Below, in pieces: positions 6,370 through 15,032 of a DNA stretch of 64,000 bases; position 1 is the stretch's first letter; each line of letters opens with the position of its first letter. The position numbers and the translations under genes are program-made. Source of the DNA: JAOPZW01 sp963789015. GTDB lineage: Bacteria; Actinomycetota; Thermoleophilia; Solirubrobacterales; Solirubrobacteraceae. The stretch is from assembly GCA_963789015.1 (NCBI GenBank), contig CAWBIU010000003.1, forward strand, positions 372,001 to 436,000, written 5' to 3'. The notes below the pieces were generated by a model. It worked only from the letters and a program-made list of their open reading frames with translations. It was not told the DNA's origin and ran no database searches.

Positions 6370-8148
6370 TCAGTCGACGAGCTCGCGCAGCTTGTCGCGC
6401 AGCGTCTGGCGCACGATCCGCCCCGCCGCGGGATCGCCGTGCAGGAGCGCGCCCGCCATCCCGCGGGCGTGCTCGAGGCGGATGTGGGGCGGCAGCGGCG
6501 GCACCTCGGGATCGGTGATCGCGTCGATGAGCACCGGGCGGTCGGAGGCGAGGGCGCGATCCCACGCCGGCGCGACCTCCTCGGGACGCTCGACGCGGAT
6601 GCCCTCGAGCCCCAGGCCGCGCGCGTAGGCCGCGAAGTCGAACGGCGGCAGGTCCTGGCTGGCCTCGAGCTTCGCGTCGCCGGCGAGCACCCGCTGCTCC
6701 CAGGTCACCTGGTTGAGGTCGCCGTTGTTGAGCACGAGGACGACGAGCGGCGGCCCGGGCCCGCCCGCGTGGGCGACGATGTCGATCAGCCCGTTGATGC
6801 CGAGCATCTGCATCGCCCCGTCGCCGATGCTCGCGATGACGGGACGGTCGGGGAACGCCAGGCGCGCGGCGAGCGCGTAGGGGACCGCCGGGCACATCGT
6901 CGCCAGCGTCCCCGACAGCGCCGCGTCCATGCCCTCGCGCAGGCGCAGGTGGCGCGCCCACCAGTTCGTCGCCGACCCCGAGTCGGCGAGCACGATCGCG
7001 CGATCGGGCAGCCGCGAGGACAGCTCGTGGAAGACGAGCTGCGGGTTCACCGGCTCGGCCGGCGCCTGCGCGCGCTCGCCGAGCGTGCGCCACCACTCCT
7101 GCACCTCGCGCTCGATGCGCTCGCGCCACGACCGGTCCGTCTTGCGCTCGAGCATCGGCGCCAGCGCGCGCAGCGTCGCCGCGGCGTCGCCCTGGAGGTC
7201 GACCTCATCCGGGTAGCGGATCCCCAGGCGGCGGGCGTCGATGTCGATCTGCACGGCGCGCGCCTGGCCGGGCTCGGGCAGCCACTCGGCGTACGGGAAG
7301 CCGGTGCCGACCATCAGCAGCGTGTCGCAGTCGTCCATCATGTCGGCGCTCGGCTTCGTGCCCAGCAGGCCGATCGCGCCGGTCACGAACGGCAGGTCGT
7401 CGGGCACGACGGCGCGCCCGTTGAGCGCCTTGGCGACGCCGGCCCCGAGCGCCTCGGCGACGGCGACGACCTCGGCGGTCGCGCCCTTGGCGCCCTGGCC
7501 GACGAGCATGGCCACGCGCTCGCCCGCGTTGAGGACGTCGGCCGCGGCGGCCAGGTCCTCGTCGCGCGGGACGATCACCGGCGGGCGCCAGCCGACCGAC
7601 GAGGAGATCGCGCCGTGCTCCCGCGGCGGCGGCTCGTAGTCCATCTCCTGCACGTCGGAGGGCACGATGAGCGCGGTCACGGTGCGCTGCGAGAGCGCTG
7701 TCCGCACGGCGCGGTCGACGAGGTGGCCGGCCTGGCGCGGGTCGACGCACTCGCCGAGGTACTCGCTCGCCACGTCCTTGAAGAGCGTGCGCAGGTCGAC
7801 CTCCTGCTGGTAGTCGCCGCCGAGCGACATGCGCTTCTGCTGGCCGACGATTGCGAGCACGGGCGCGTGGTCGAGCTTGGCGTCGTAGAGCCCGTTGAGC
7901 AGGTGGATCGCGCCCGGCCCCGAGGTCGCCATGCACACGCCGACCTCGCCGGTGAGCTTCGCGTGCGCGGTGGCCGCGAAGGCGGCGAGCTCCTCGTGGC
8001 GGGTCTGCACGAAGGCGATCCCGTCGCCGGCGTCGTGGAAGGCGAGGTTGAGGCCGTTGGAGCCGTCGCCCGGGTAGCCGTAGACGCGGCCGACGCCCCA
8101 TTCGCGCAGGCGCCGGAGGATGAACTGCGAGACGGTGGGCGAGCTCAT
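6370..8148 (-). CDS. Thiamine-pyrophosphate enzyme of the pyruvate oxidase/dehydrogenase (PoxB) type
   Basis: A 592-residue cytoplasmic enzyme of the acetolactate synthase/pyruvate oxidase superfamily, with the full three-domain layout. The N-terminal PYR domain has the cofactor-activating glutamate in QTRHEELAAFAA, the central domain carries GQGAKGA and ALNGRAVVPDD, and the C-terminal PP domain has the diphosphate motif SIGDGAMQMLGINGL continuing to VLNNGDLNQVTWEQR. The overall pattern is closest to quinone-linked pyruvate oxidases, but the substrate (pyruvate or another 2-keto acid) cannot be fixed from sequence alone. A cupin gene lies 31 bp upstream on the same strand and is probably co-transcribed. 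Confidence 0.85.
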   Translation of the reverse strand: MSSPTVSQFILRRLREWGVGRVYGYPGDGSNGLNLAFHDAGDGIAFVQTRHEELAAFAATAHAKLTGEVGVCMATSGPGAIHLLNGLYDAKLDHAPVLAIVGQQKRMSLGGDYQQEVDLRTLFKDVASEYLGECVDPRQAGHLVDRAVRTALSQRTVTALIVPSDVQEMDYEPPPREHGAISSSVGWRPPVIVPRDEDLAAAADVLNAGERVAMLVGQGAKGATAEVVAVAEALGAGVAKALNGRAVVPDDLPFVTGAIGLLGTKPSADMMDDCDTLLMVGTGFPYAEWLPEPGQARAVQIDIDARRLGIRYPDEVDLQGDAAATLRALAPMLERKTDRSWRERIEREVQEWWRTLGERAQAPAEPVNPQLVFHELSSRLPDRAIVLADSGSATNWWARHLRLREGMDAALSGTLATMCPAVPYALAARLAFPDRPVIASIGDGAMQMLGINGLIDIVAHAGGPGPPLVVLVLNNGDLNQVTWEQRVLAGDAKLEASQDLPPFDFAAYARGLGLEGIRVERPEEVAPAWDRALASDRPVLIDAITDPEVPPLPPHIRLEHARGMAGALLHGDPAAGRIVRQTLRDKLRELVD

Positions 8149-8179
8149 GCCCAGGGACGTACCCCGCCCGCCGCGCGCC

Positions 8180-8617
8180 CTACGCGGGTGGCGCGCCGGT
8201 GGCGCCGCCGTCGCGCAGCGCCCGCGCCTCCCACGGCGAGGGGCTGAACGCCTGGCCGCGAGTGGCGCCGACGGTGAGCACGAGCGTGTCGGGCGCGGTC
8301 GAGACCGCCTGGCGCGTGACGGACGGGTCGGCGAGGAAGAGCAGCGTCCCCGCCGGCGCCTCGATCGTCTCGTCGCCGACCGTGAAGCGCGCCGAGCCGC
8401 GCACGACGAGGTACAGCTCCTCGTGGCCCTCGTCGACCTCGTCGTGGCGCTCGATGACGATCCCGCCCTCGTCCGACGCGACCCAGGCGTTGACGCCGAA
8501 GGCGCCGATGCCGAGGTGGTGGCGCAGCGGCTTCCAGTCGGCCTCCTCGACGCTGTCGTAGGTCAGCGTGGGCACGGCGTCGAGATGGGCGGTGACGACG
8601 GGCGACGGCGAGGTCAC
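8180..8617 (-). CDS. Cupin-domain protein
   Basis: A 145-residue single-domain cupin. The barrel carries the two cupin motifs in reduced form: HDEVDEGHEELYLVVRGSARF (with the motif 1 His and Glu ligands) and then IEAPAGTLLFLADPSVTRQA (motif 2, where the expected His is not evident). It could bind a metal or a small ligand; no reaction can be named. I choose the GTG at 8617 because AGGAGG lies 9 nt upstream; a TTG at 8659 would extend it with unlike residues. It likely forms an operon with the downstream TPP enzyme and is divergent from the CGNR regulator gene. Confidence 0.78.
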   Translation of the reverse strand: MTSPSPVVTAHLDAVPTLTYDSVEEADWKPLRHHLGIGAFGVNAWVASDEGGIVIERHDEVDEGHEELYLVVRGSARFTVGDETIEAPAGTLLFLADPSVTRQAVSTAPDTLVLTVGATRGQAFSPSPWEARALRDGGATGAPPA

Positions 8618-8708
8618 GCGATCGGCCTCCTGGGAGCGGGGTAGGATGTAACTGGCCAAAAGCTATGAGGAGTTACCCTAACCTGTCAATCGCGGACGGT
8701 GGTTTCTG
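8618..8708. promoter_or_regulatory. Divergent promoter region, cupin/TPP operon versus CGNR gene
   Basis: This 91-bp region is less GC-rich than its surroundings. On the minus strand TTGACA (8684-8689) with a 17-nt spacer to ATAGCT gives a candidate promoter for the cupin gene. Two inverted GTAACT/AGTTAC hexamers (8648-8653 and 8671-8676) flank that possible -10 region and could be a regulator site. The neighbouring CGNR protein is the obvious candidate regulator. All of this is by eye. Confidence 0.4.
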
Positions 8709-9269
8709 ATGGCCTCCGATCCCGCGCCCGGCGAGCTCGAGCTCGTCCGTGCCTTCGTCAACACGTGGGACGGCGAGGAGCGCGCCGAGGCGATCGGCAC
8801 ACCCGACGAGCTCCGCGCCTGGCTGGCCGAGCACCGCCTGCTCGAGGGCGGCCCGGGCGTGAGCGCCGCCGAGCACCGCCGCGCCATCGCGCTGCGCGAG
8901 GCGCTGCGCGAGCTGCTGCTCGCCCACGCCGGCATCGAGCCCGCGCCCGAGGCCGCCGCCACCGTCGACGACGCCGCGCGCCGCGCCGCCCTCGGCGTGC
9001 GCTTCGGCGAGGACGGGTCGCCGCGCACCGAGGCGCACGCCGGCGGCGTCGACGGGGCGCTCGGTCGGCTGCTCGTGCTCGTGGCCGCCGCCCACGCCGA
9101 CGGCACGTGGCCGCGGTTGAAGGCATGCCCGGCCGAGTCGTGCCAGTGGGCGTACTACGACCGCTCGCGCAACCGCTCGGCCGTCTGGTGCGACATGGGG
9201 GTGTGCGGCAACCGCCACAAGGTGCGCTCGTTCCGCGAGCGCACGCGGCCGCACGCCGCCGGAGCCTGA
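8709..9269 (+). CDS. CGNR zinc-finger protein (putative stress regulator)
   Basis: A 186-residue protein of the CGNR family. The N-terminal ~110 residues form the helical ABATE-type domain (LELVRAFVNTWDGEE, HRRAIALREALRELLL). The C-terminal zinc-binding domain has ACPAESCQWAYYDRSRN and then WCDMGVCGNRHKVRSFRER, giving paired Cys-x4-Cys knuckles and the CGNR signature. Members are thought to be DNA- or RNA-binding regulators, but few have been tested. It starts from ATG 8709 and is divergent from the cupin/TPP-enzyme operon, which it may control. The histidine kinase gene follows 66 bp later. Confidence 0.88.
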   Translation: MASDPAPGELELVRAFVNTWDGEERAEAIGTPDELRAWLAEHRLLEGGPGVSAAEHRRAIALREALRELLLAHAGIEPAPEAAATVDDAARRAALGVRFGEDGSPRTEAHAGGVDGALGRLLVLVAAAHADGTWPRLKACPAESCQWAYYDRSRNRSAVWCDMGVCGNRHKVRSFRERTRPHAAGA

Positions 9270-9335
9270 CCGCCCGGCGCCGCCGGGCGGATGTGACAAG
9301 GTGGGGTGCCCGGATCGCCCCGGATCGCCCGACCG

Positions 9336-11285
9336 ATGAGCGTTGACGCGCAGCATCACGACGCAGCGGCTCTGCTGCGCACCGAGCACGCGGTCGGCCG
9401 CGTCCTCGCCGACGCGCCCGACGAGGCCTCCGTCTACCCCGCGCTGCTGGCCGCGATCGGCGAGTCGCTGGGCTGGGCGGCGGGCGGCGTGTGGGTCCCG
9501 TTCGGCGGCGCGCCACGGCGCGCGCACACGTGGCCGGCCTCGGCGCGCTTCGAGCGCTCCGAGCCGGGCACGCTGGCCACGCGCGTGCTCGCCGACGGCG
9601 AGCCCGCGTGGGACGAGGGCGGCTTCTGCTTCGCGATCCGCGCCTCGGACGACGTCCTCGGGGCGCTCTGCTTCGCCACCGGCGAGCCTGCCGAGCCCGA
9701 CGCCACGCTGCTCGAGACGATGACGAGCCTGGGCGGGCGCATCGGTGACTGCGTCGAGCGCTGGCGCACGGAGATCCGCCTGCGCGACAGCGACGCGCGC
9801 AAGGGCGCGATCATCGACGCCGCCTTCGACTGCATCGTCACGATGGACTCCGCCGGCCGCGTCGTCGAGGTCAACCAGGCCACCGAGCGCACGTTCGGCT
9901 ACACCGCCGACGAGATGATCGGCCGCGAGCTCGCCGCGCTGATCATCCCGCCGGACCTGCGCGAGGCGCACCGCCGCGGGGTGGAGCGCTACGTCGCCAC
10001 CGGCCAGTCCTCGATGGTCGGTCACCCCGTCGAGCTGCCGGCGATGCGCGCCGACGGCAGCGAGTTCCCGGTCGAGATCGCCATCACGCGCCCACGCATC
10101 CCGGGCCCGCCGATGTTCACCGGCTACCTGCGCGACGTGACCGAGCGCAAGCGCGACGAGGAGGCGCTGCGGATGCTGGCCGAGGAGCAGGCGGCACTGC
10201 GGCGCGTCGCCACCACGGTGGCCAGCGAGGCCGATCAGGAGCGCGTCTTCGCGCTCGTCACCGAGGAGGTCGGCCACCTGCTCGGCGCCCACACCTCCAA
10301 CATGCTGCGCTACGAGCCCGACGGGACGGCGGTCGTGATCGGCGCGTGGAGCACCGGCGGCGTCGGGCACATGCCGCTCGGCACGGCGCTCGAGCTCGAC
10401 GGCCCGACCGTCGCCGCGCGGATCCGCAACAGCGCCCGCGCCGAGCGCGTCGAGAGCTTCGAGGGCATGCCCGGCCGGACGGCCGAGCTCGTGCGCGGCC
10501 TCGGCTTCCGCTCGGCCGTCGGCGCCCCGATCTCGTTCACCGGCTCGGTGTGGGGGGCCGTGATCGTCTCGACGGTCGAGGACCGCCCGTTCGAGCACGG
10601 CGCCGAGCAGCGGCTCGCCGACTTCGCCGCGCTCGTCGGGCTCGCGCTCGCCAACGCCGAGGCGCGCGAGCAGGTGCGGGCCTCGCGGGCGCGCATCGTG
10701 CAGGCCGGCGACGCCGAGCGCCGGCGCCTGGAGCGCAACCTCCATGACGGCGCCCAGCAGCGGCTCGTGGCGCTGTCGCTGACCCTGCGGCTGTCCGAGA
10801 TGCGCCTGGCGGCCGGCGATCCCGAGGCGGGCGCGCTCGTCCGCCAGGCGAACGTCGAGCTCGCCGACGCCCTCGAGGAGCTGCGCGAGCTGGCCCGCGG
10901 CATCCACCCGGCGATCCTCACCGACCGCGGCCTGGCGCCCGCGCTGGAGATGCTCGCCGGGCGCTCGAGCATCCCCGTCGAGGTCTGCGCCGCGATCGAG
11001 GAGCGCCTCCCGGCGCCCGTCGAGGCCGCCGCCTACTACCTCGTGGCCGAGGCGCTCACGAACGCCTCGAAGCACGCGGACGCGACGAGCGGGCGCGTGA
11101 GCATGGCGCGCGAGGACGGCTACGCGGTCATCGAGGTGGCCGACGACGGCGTCGGCGGCGCCGACGACCGGGTCGGCACGGGGCTGCGCGGGCTGTGCGA
11201 CCGCGTCGAGGCGCTCGGCGGGCGGCTCGACGTCGAGAGCCCGGCGGGCGGCGGGACGACGCTCAGGGCGCGGATCCCCTGCTGA
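9336..11285 (+). CDS. GAF-PAS-GAF sensor histidine kinase (HisKA_3/NarX-LiaS type)
   Basis: A 649-residue sensor kinase without an obvious membrane segment, so probably cytoplasmic. Order: an N-terminal GAF-like domain (about 15-140), a PAS domain (IIDAAFDCIVTMDSAGRVVE to YLRDVTERKRDEEALR, about 150-280), a second GAF domain (about 290-450), then the dimerisation helix ERRRLERNLHDGAQQRLV with phospho-acceptor His470, and a HATPase_c domain with VAEALTNASKHA, EVADDGVGG and GTGLRGLCDRVEALGG. The start is the ATG at 9336; a GTG at 9306 is less likely. No response regulator adjoins it, so it is an orphan. trkA follows, 59 bp downstream. Confidence 0.9.
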   Translation: MSVDAQHHDAAALLRTEHAVGRVLADAPDEASVYPALLAAIGESLGWAAGGVWVPFGGAPRRAHTWPASARFERSEPGTLATRVLADGEPAWDEGGFCFAIRASDDVLGALCFATGEPAEPDATLLETMTSLGGRIGDCVERWRTEIRLRDSDARKGAIIDAAFDCIVTMDSAGRVVEVNQATERTFGYTADEMIGRELAALIIPPDLREAHRRGVERYVATGQSSMVGHPVELPAMRADGSEFPVEIAITRPRIPGPPMFTGYLRDVTERKRDEEALRMLAEEQAALRRVATTVASEADQERVFALVTEEVGHLLGAHTSNMLRYEPDGTAVVIGAWSTGGVGHMPLGTALELDGPTVAARIRNSARAERVESFEGMPGRTAELVRGLGFRSAVGAPISFTGSVWGAVIVSTVEDRPFEHGAEQRLADFAALVGLALANAEAREQVRASRARIVQAGDAERRRLERNLHDGAQQRLVALSLTLRLSEMRLAAGDPEAGALVRQANVELADALEELRELARGIHPAILTDRGLAPALEMLAGRSSIPVEVCAAIEERLPAPVEAAAYYLVAEALTNASKHADATSGRVSMAREDGYAVIEVADDGVGGADDRVGTGLRGLCDRVEALGGRLDVESPAGGGTTLRARIPC

Positions 11286-11344
11286 CGTCGGCAGGTCGGC
11301 GGCGCTGACGGCCCCGCGCGCACACACGGTCTAGGCTCGCGCAT

Positions 11345-12670
11345 GTGAGGATCGTCGTCATCGGCGCGGGCCACGTCGGGCGGACCGTCGTGGAGGCGCT
11401 GCACGACGAGCACGAGGTCACCGTCATCGACCCCGACGGCGCGTGTGTGGCCGCCCTCTCCTACCGCTTCGACGTCCACGGGGTGACGGGCAACGGCGCG
11501 AGCCGCCGGACGCTCGCCGAGGCCGGCGTGGACAAGGCCGACCTCGTCATCGCCTCGACGTCGCGCGACGAGGTCAACCTCGTGGCGACGATGCTCGCCA
11601 AGCGCATGTCGGGTGCGCGGACCGTCGTGCGCACGTCGAACGTCGAGTACCTCGACGCGTGGCGCGAGCGCGAGATCGACGTGGACTTCATGGTCTCGCC
11701 GGAGGTCGAGACGGCCAACGCGGTGGCGAGCATCGTCGGCATCCCGGCGGCCCGACAGACCGACGTGTTCGCGGACGGGCTGGTGCAGATCGTGGAGTTC
11801 GACGTCCCCCAGGACTGCGCGAGCGACGCCATCGTCGGCAAGCTGCTGCGCGAGGCCGCCGTGCCCGACGACTCCAAGGTCGTCGGCATCATCCGCGGCA
11901 ACCGCGCGATCCGGCCCGACGGCGACGCGGTGATCGAGCCGGGCGACCGCGTCATCGTGATCGCGTCGCCCGACGCCGCGCGCGCCTGGAGCCGGCTGCT
12001 CGCCCTCGCGGAGCACACCGTCGACAACGTCGTCATCTTCGGCGCCGGCATCGTCGGCACCGCGATCGCGCGCGTGCTCCTGGAGCGCGGCATCCGCGTG
12101 CGGATCGTCGAACGGGACGGGTCGCGGGCGCGCGCGGTGGCCGAGGCGCTCCCGAAGGCCGAGGTCTTCGAGTCCGACGGCCTGGACCCGGAGTTCCTTC
12201 AGCGCGAGCGCATCGGCCGGGCTGCGGCCGCCGTCTTCGCGATGAAGGACGACGCCAAGACGCTGTACGCCGGCGTGCTCGCGCGCCTGCACGGGGTGGA
12301 CCTGACGATCGGGATCGTCAACAACCCGGAGTCCTCGGCGGTGCTCGACGAGGGCGGGATCGACGTCGCCATCAACCCGCGCGACCGCGTCGCCGAGGAG
12401 CTCGTCCGCTTCGCCCACGACCCGCGCATCATGCAGCTCGCGATGCTCGAGCACGACCGCTTCGAGGTGCTCGACCTGACCGTGCGCGAGGACAGCGAGC
12501 TGGCCGGGCGCCCGTTCCGCGAGCTGCCCGAGACGGGCACGATCATCGGTGCCGTCATCCGCGACGGCGCCGCGCTCTTCCCGCACAGCGACGACGTCCT
12601 GCACCCCGGCGACCGCGTGATCGTGTTCGTCGAGTCCAGCCGCGCCACACACGTCGAGAAGGTGCTGTGA
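11345..12670 (+). CDS. trkA: Trk potassium uptake regulatory subunit TrkA
   Basis: Cytoplasmic NAD-binding regulator of the Trk/Ktr potassium channel. The 441-residue product holds two tandem RCK modules: the first Rossmann fold begins at the N-terminus (RIVVIGAGHVGRTVVEAL) and the second near residue 225 (VVIFGAGIVGTAIARVLLERG). Each is followed by a TrkA-C subdomain (around 140-220 and 360-440, the latter with VREDSELAGRPFRELP). Starts at GTG 11345, directly after an ATG-like context. Its stop overlaps the trkH start by 4 nt, so the pair is translationally coupled. Confidence 0.93.
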   Translation: MRIVVIGAGHVGRTVVEALHDEHEVTVIDPDGACVAALSYRFDVHGVTGNGASRRTLAEAGVDKADLVIASTSRDEVNLVATMLAKRMSGARTVVRTSNVEYLDAWREREIDVDFMVSPEVETANAVASIVGIPAARQTDVFADGLVQIVEFDVPQDCASDAIVGKLLREAAVPDDSKVVGIIRGNRAIRPDGDAVIEPGDRVIVIASPDAARAWSRLLALAEHTVDNVVIFGAGIVGTAIARVLLERGIRVRIVERDGSRARAVAEALPKAEVFESDGLDPEFLQRERIGRAAAAVFAMKDDAKTLYAGVLARLHGVDLTIGIVNNPESSAVLDEGGIDVAINPRDRVAEELVRFAHDPRIMQLAMLEHDRFEVLDLTVREDSELAGRPFRELPETGTIIGAVIRDGAALFPHSDDVLHPGDRVIVFVESSRATHVEKVL

Positions 12671-14212
12671 CGAGCGCGCCGCCGGTCTCGCGGCGGCTCG
12701 CGAGGGCCGTCGGCGGCGTCGACGTCGGGAGCTCGCTGGACCTCGTCGGCGCCGTCCTGAAGTGGGTCGGGCTGACCTTCCTCGCGCCGGCCGGGGTGGC
12801 GGTCGGCTACGGCGACCCGTGGTGGCCGTTCGTCGTCTCCGGTGCGGCGACGGGAGCGGCCGGGATCGGGCTCGACCGGCTCACCGGCGACCGCTCGGCC
12901 ACCGACGTCGGACCGCGCGAGGGCTTCCTCGTCATCGCGCTGCTGTGGCTGGTGATCCCGGTCTTCGGGGCGCTGCCGTTCCTGCTCGGCGGGGCGCCGG
13001 GGCTGTCGGCGCCGATCGACGCGTTCTTCGAGTCGGTCTCGGGCTTCACCGCCACCGGCGCGACGGTGCTCGCCGACGTCGAGGCGCTCGACCGCTCGAT
13101 GGTCTTCTGGCGCCAGCTCAGCCACTGGCTGGGCGGCATGGGCATCATCGTGCTCGCCGTCGCCGTGCTGCCACGCATGCGCATCGGCGGGCGTCACCTG
13201 TTCGAACGCGAGCTCGCCGGCCCGACGGAGATCGAGCGCCTGACCACGACCATCCGCCAGACCGCGCGCCGGCTCTGGCGGCTCTACGTCGCGCTCACGC
13301 TCGTCGCGATCGTCGTCCTCGCGACGCTCGGCTGGACCGGTCTGGACCAGCAGATGACGCCGTTCGTCGCCGTCTGCTACGCGTTCTCGGTCGTCTCGCT
13401 CGGCGGCTTCGGCACCTTCAACGACTCGGCCGCCGGCTTCGCGCCGATCACCCAATGGGCGCTCGTCGTGTTCATGATCCTCGCCGGGCTGAACTTCCTG
13501 CGCCTGTGGGTCGTGTTCGTGCACCGGCGGCTCGACGTCATCGCCCGCGACGAGGAGGCGCGCCTCTACGCCGTCCTGCTCGTCCTCGGCGCGACGCTGC
13601 TCGTGCTCGAGCTCGTGGCCGGCGGGTTCGAGGGCGCCGGCACGGACATCCGCAACGCGGCCTTCCAGGGCGTGGCGATCATGACCACGACCGGCTTCGC
13701 CACCGCCGACTTCAGCACGTGGGGGCCGCTGGCGGCGGCGACCATCGTGCTGCTCATGTTCGTCGGCGCCTCGGCGGGCTCGACGGGCGGCTCGATCAAG
13801 GTCATCCGCCACCTGATGCTGTTCCGCATCGTCAAGCGCGAGCTGACCCAGACCGTCCACCGCGACCGCGTCGCGCCGATCACGGTCAGCGGCGCGGTCG
13901 TCGACGAGCGCGCGCTGCGCTCGGCCGTCGTCTTCGTGCTGCTCTACCTGCTGACGTTCGTCATCGGGGCGCTCGGCCCTGTCGCTCGACGCCCGCCGCG
14001 CGGGCACCGACCTGCCCGCCTTCGACGCCTTCGCGGCGGCCGCGGCGTGCCTCGGCAACGTCGGCCCGGCCTTCGGGTTCGCCGGCCCGTTCGGCTCGTA
14101 CGCGCCGTTCAGCGACGTCTCGACCGGCGTCCTGTCGGCGCTCATGTGGCTGGGGCGCCTGGAGATCGTGCCCGTCGCGGTGCTGCTCAGCCGGGGCTAC
14201 TGGCGGGCGTGA
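12667..14212 (+). CDS. trkH: Trk potassium uptake transmembrane subunit TrkH, frameshifted near 13975
   Basis: Membrane pore of the Trk potassium uptake system. The sequence is strongly hydrophobic, with the repeated pore loops of TrkH/KtrB: SGFTATGATV, SLGGFGTFN, MTTTGFATADF and, after a frame change, CLGNVGPAFGF. The first frame runs to about 13975 (FVIGALG) and the last segment (SLDARRAGTDLPAFDAFAA through LEIVPVAVLLSRGYWRA) reads one base later. Dropping one base gives about 514 residues, a normal length with all four selectivity loops, so I think the break is a sequence error. Starts with GTG 12667 overlapping trkA. Its 3' end overlaps the convergent iclR-type gene by 26 bp. Confidence 0.9.
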
Positions 14213-14978
14213 TCGCGGCGGCGATCGCGGCCGCCGCGGCGGCCGTGCGCTCGCCGAGCACGGTCAGGCCGCGCGAGCGGATGCGGCTCTCCGTGCCCCA
14301 CAGGCTGACCACGGCGGCCGGGCGGCCGGAGTCGAGGATCGCCGCCGAGACGCCCCACAGCGCGGGCTCGAGCTCGCCGCGCGAGACCGCCCAGCCGCGA
14401 CGGCGGACGTCGTCGAGCTCGCGGCGCAGGACCGAGCGCGTGGTGATCGTCGTCTCCGTGAAGCGCTCCAGGATGCGCGGCAGGGCGGCGTCGAGCTCGG
14501 CCTCGTCGAGGGGGGCGAGCAGCGCCTTGCCGGTCGAGGTGGCGTGCAGTGGCGAGGGGCGGCCGAGCCAGTCGGCAGCCATCACGTGCGGCGCCTGGAC
14601 CTGGTCGACGGTGACGAGCTGCAGCCCGCGCGGGACGGCGAGGCTGGCCGTCTCCTCGCAGTCGGCCGCCAGCGCGCGCAGGTGGGGGTGGGCGCGGGCG
14701 ACGAGCGGGCGCGGCCCGGCCGCGGCGCCCATCGCGACGAGCGCGTAGCCGAGCGTGTAGCCGCCGCCCGACGGGTCGCGCTCGATCAACCCGTGGTCCT
14801 CGAGCGTGGCGAGCAGGCGCCACGCCGTGCTGCGGTTCAGGCCGCAGCGCTCCGCGAGCTCGCCGACGGCGGCCGGATGGCCGGCGCCGGCGACCGCCTT
14901 GAGCAGCTCGGCGGCGCGCTCGACCGACTGCACGCGCTGCGGCGCGGCGACGTCGCCATGGTTGACCGTCGTCGACAT
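14187..14978 (-). CDS. IclR family transcriptional regulator
   Basis: A 263-residue regulator. Near residues 13-75 is the winged-helix domain (VQSVERAAELLKAVAGAGHP, ELAERCGLNRSTAWRLLATL), followed by the effector-binding IclR domain with LQLVTVDQVQAPHVMA, PLHATSTGKALLA and the C-terminal GRPAAVVSLWG. It is divergent from the acyl-CoA dehydrogenase gene across a 54-bp gap and is the probable regulator of it. The ATG at 14978 fits the family start; an ATG at 14987 is also possible. The 3' end overlaps trkH. Confidence 0.9.
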   Translation of the reverse strand: MSTTVNHGDVAAPQRVQSVERAAELLKAVAGAGHPAAVGELAERCGLNRSTAWRLLATLEDHGLIERDPSGGGYTLGYALVAMGAAAGPRPLVARAHPHLRALAADCEETASLAVPRGLQLVTVDQVQAPHVMAADWLGRPSPLHATSTGKALLAPLDEAELDAALPRILERFTETTITTRSVLRRELDDVRRRGWAVSRGELEPALWGVSAAILDSGRPAAVVSLWGTESRIRSRGLTVLGERTAAAAAAIAAAITPASSPG

Positions 14979-15032
14979 GTGATGCATATTACGCGACGGC
15001 CAGCGCACGATACGAACGGCGGAGCGACGACG

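Noticed and set aside
5100..14000. A programmed frameshift site at GCGCTCGG, since two breaks occur in that context
   Set aside because: The octamer is very common in this DNA, and the other three breaks (lgt, dehydrogenase, hydratase) are in different contexts. Sequence error explains all five better.
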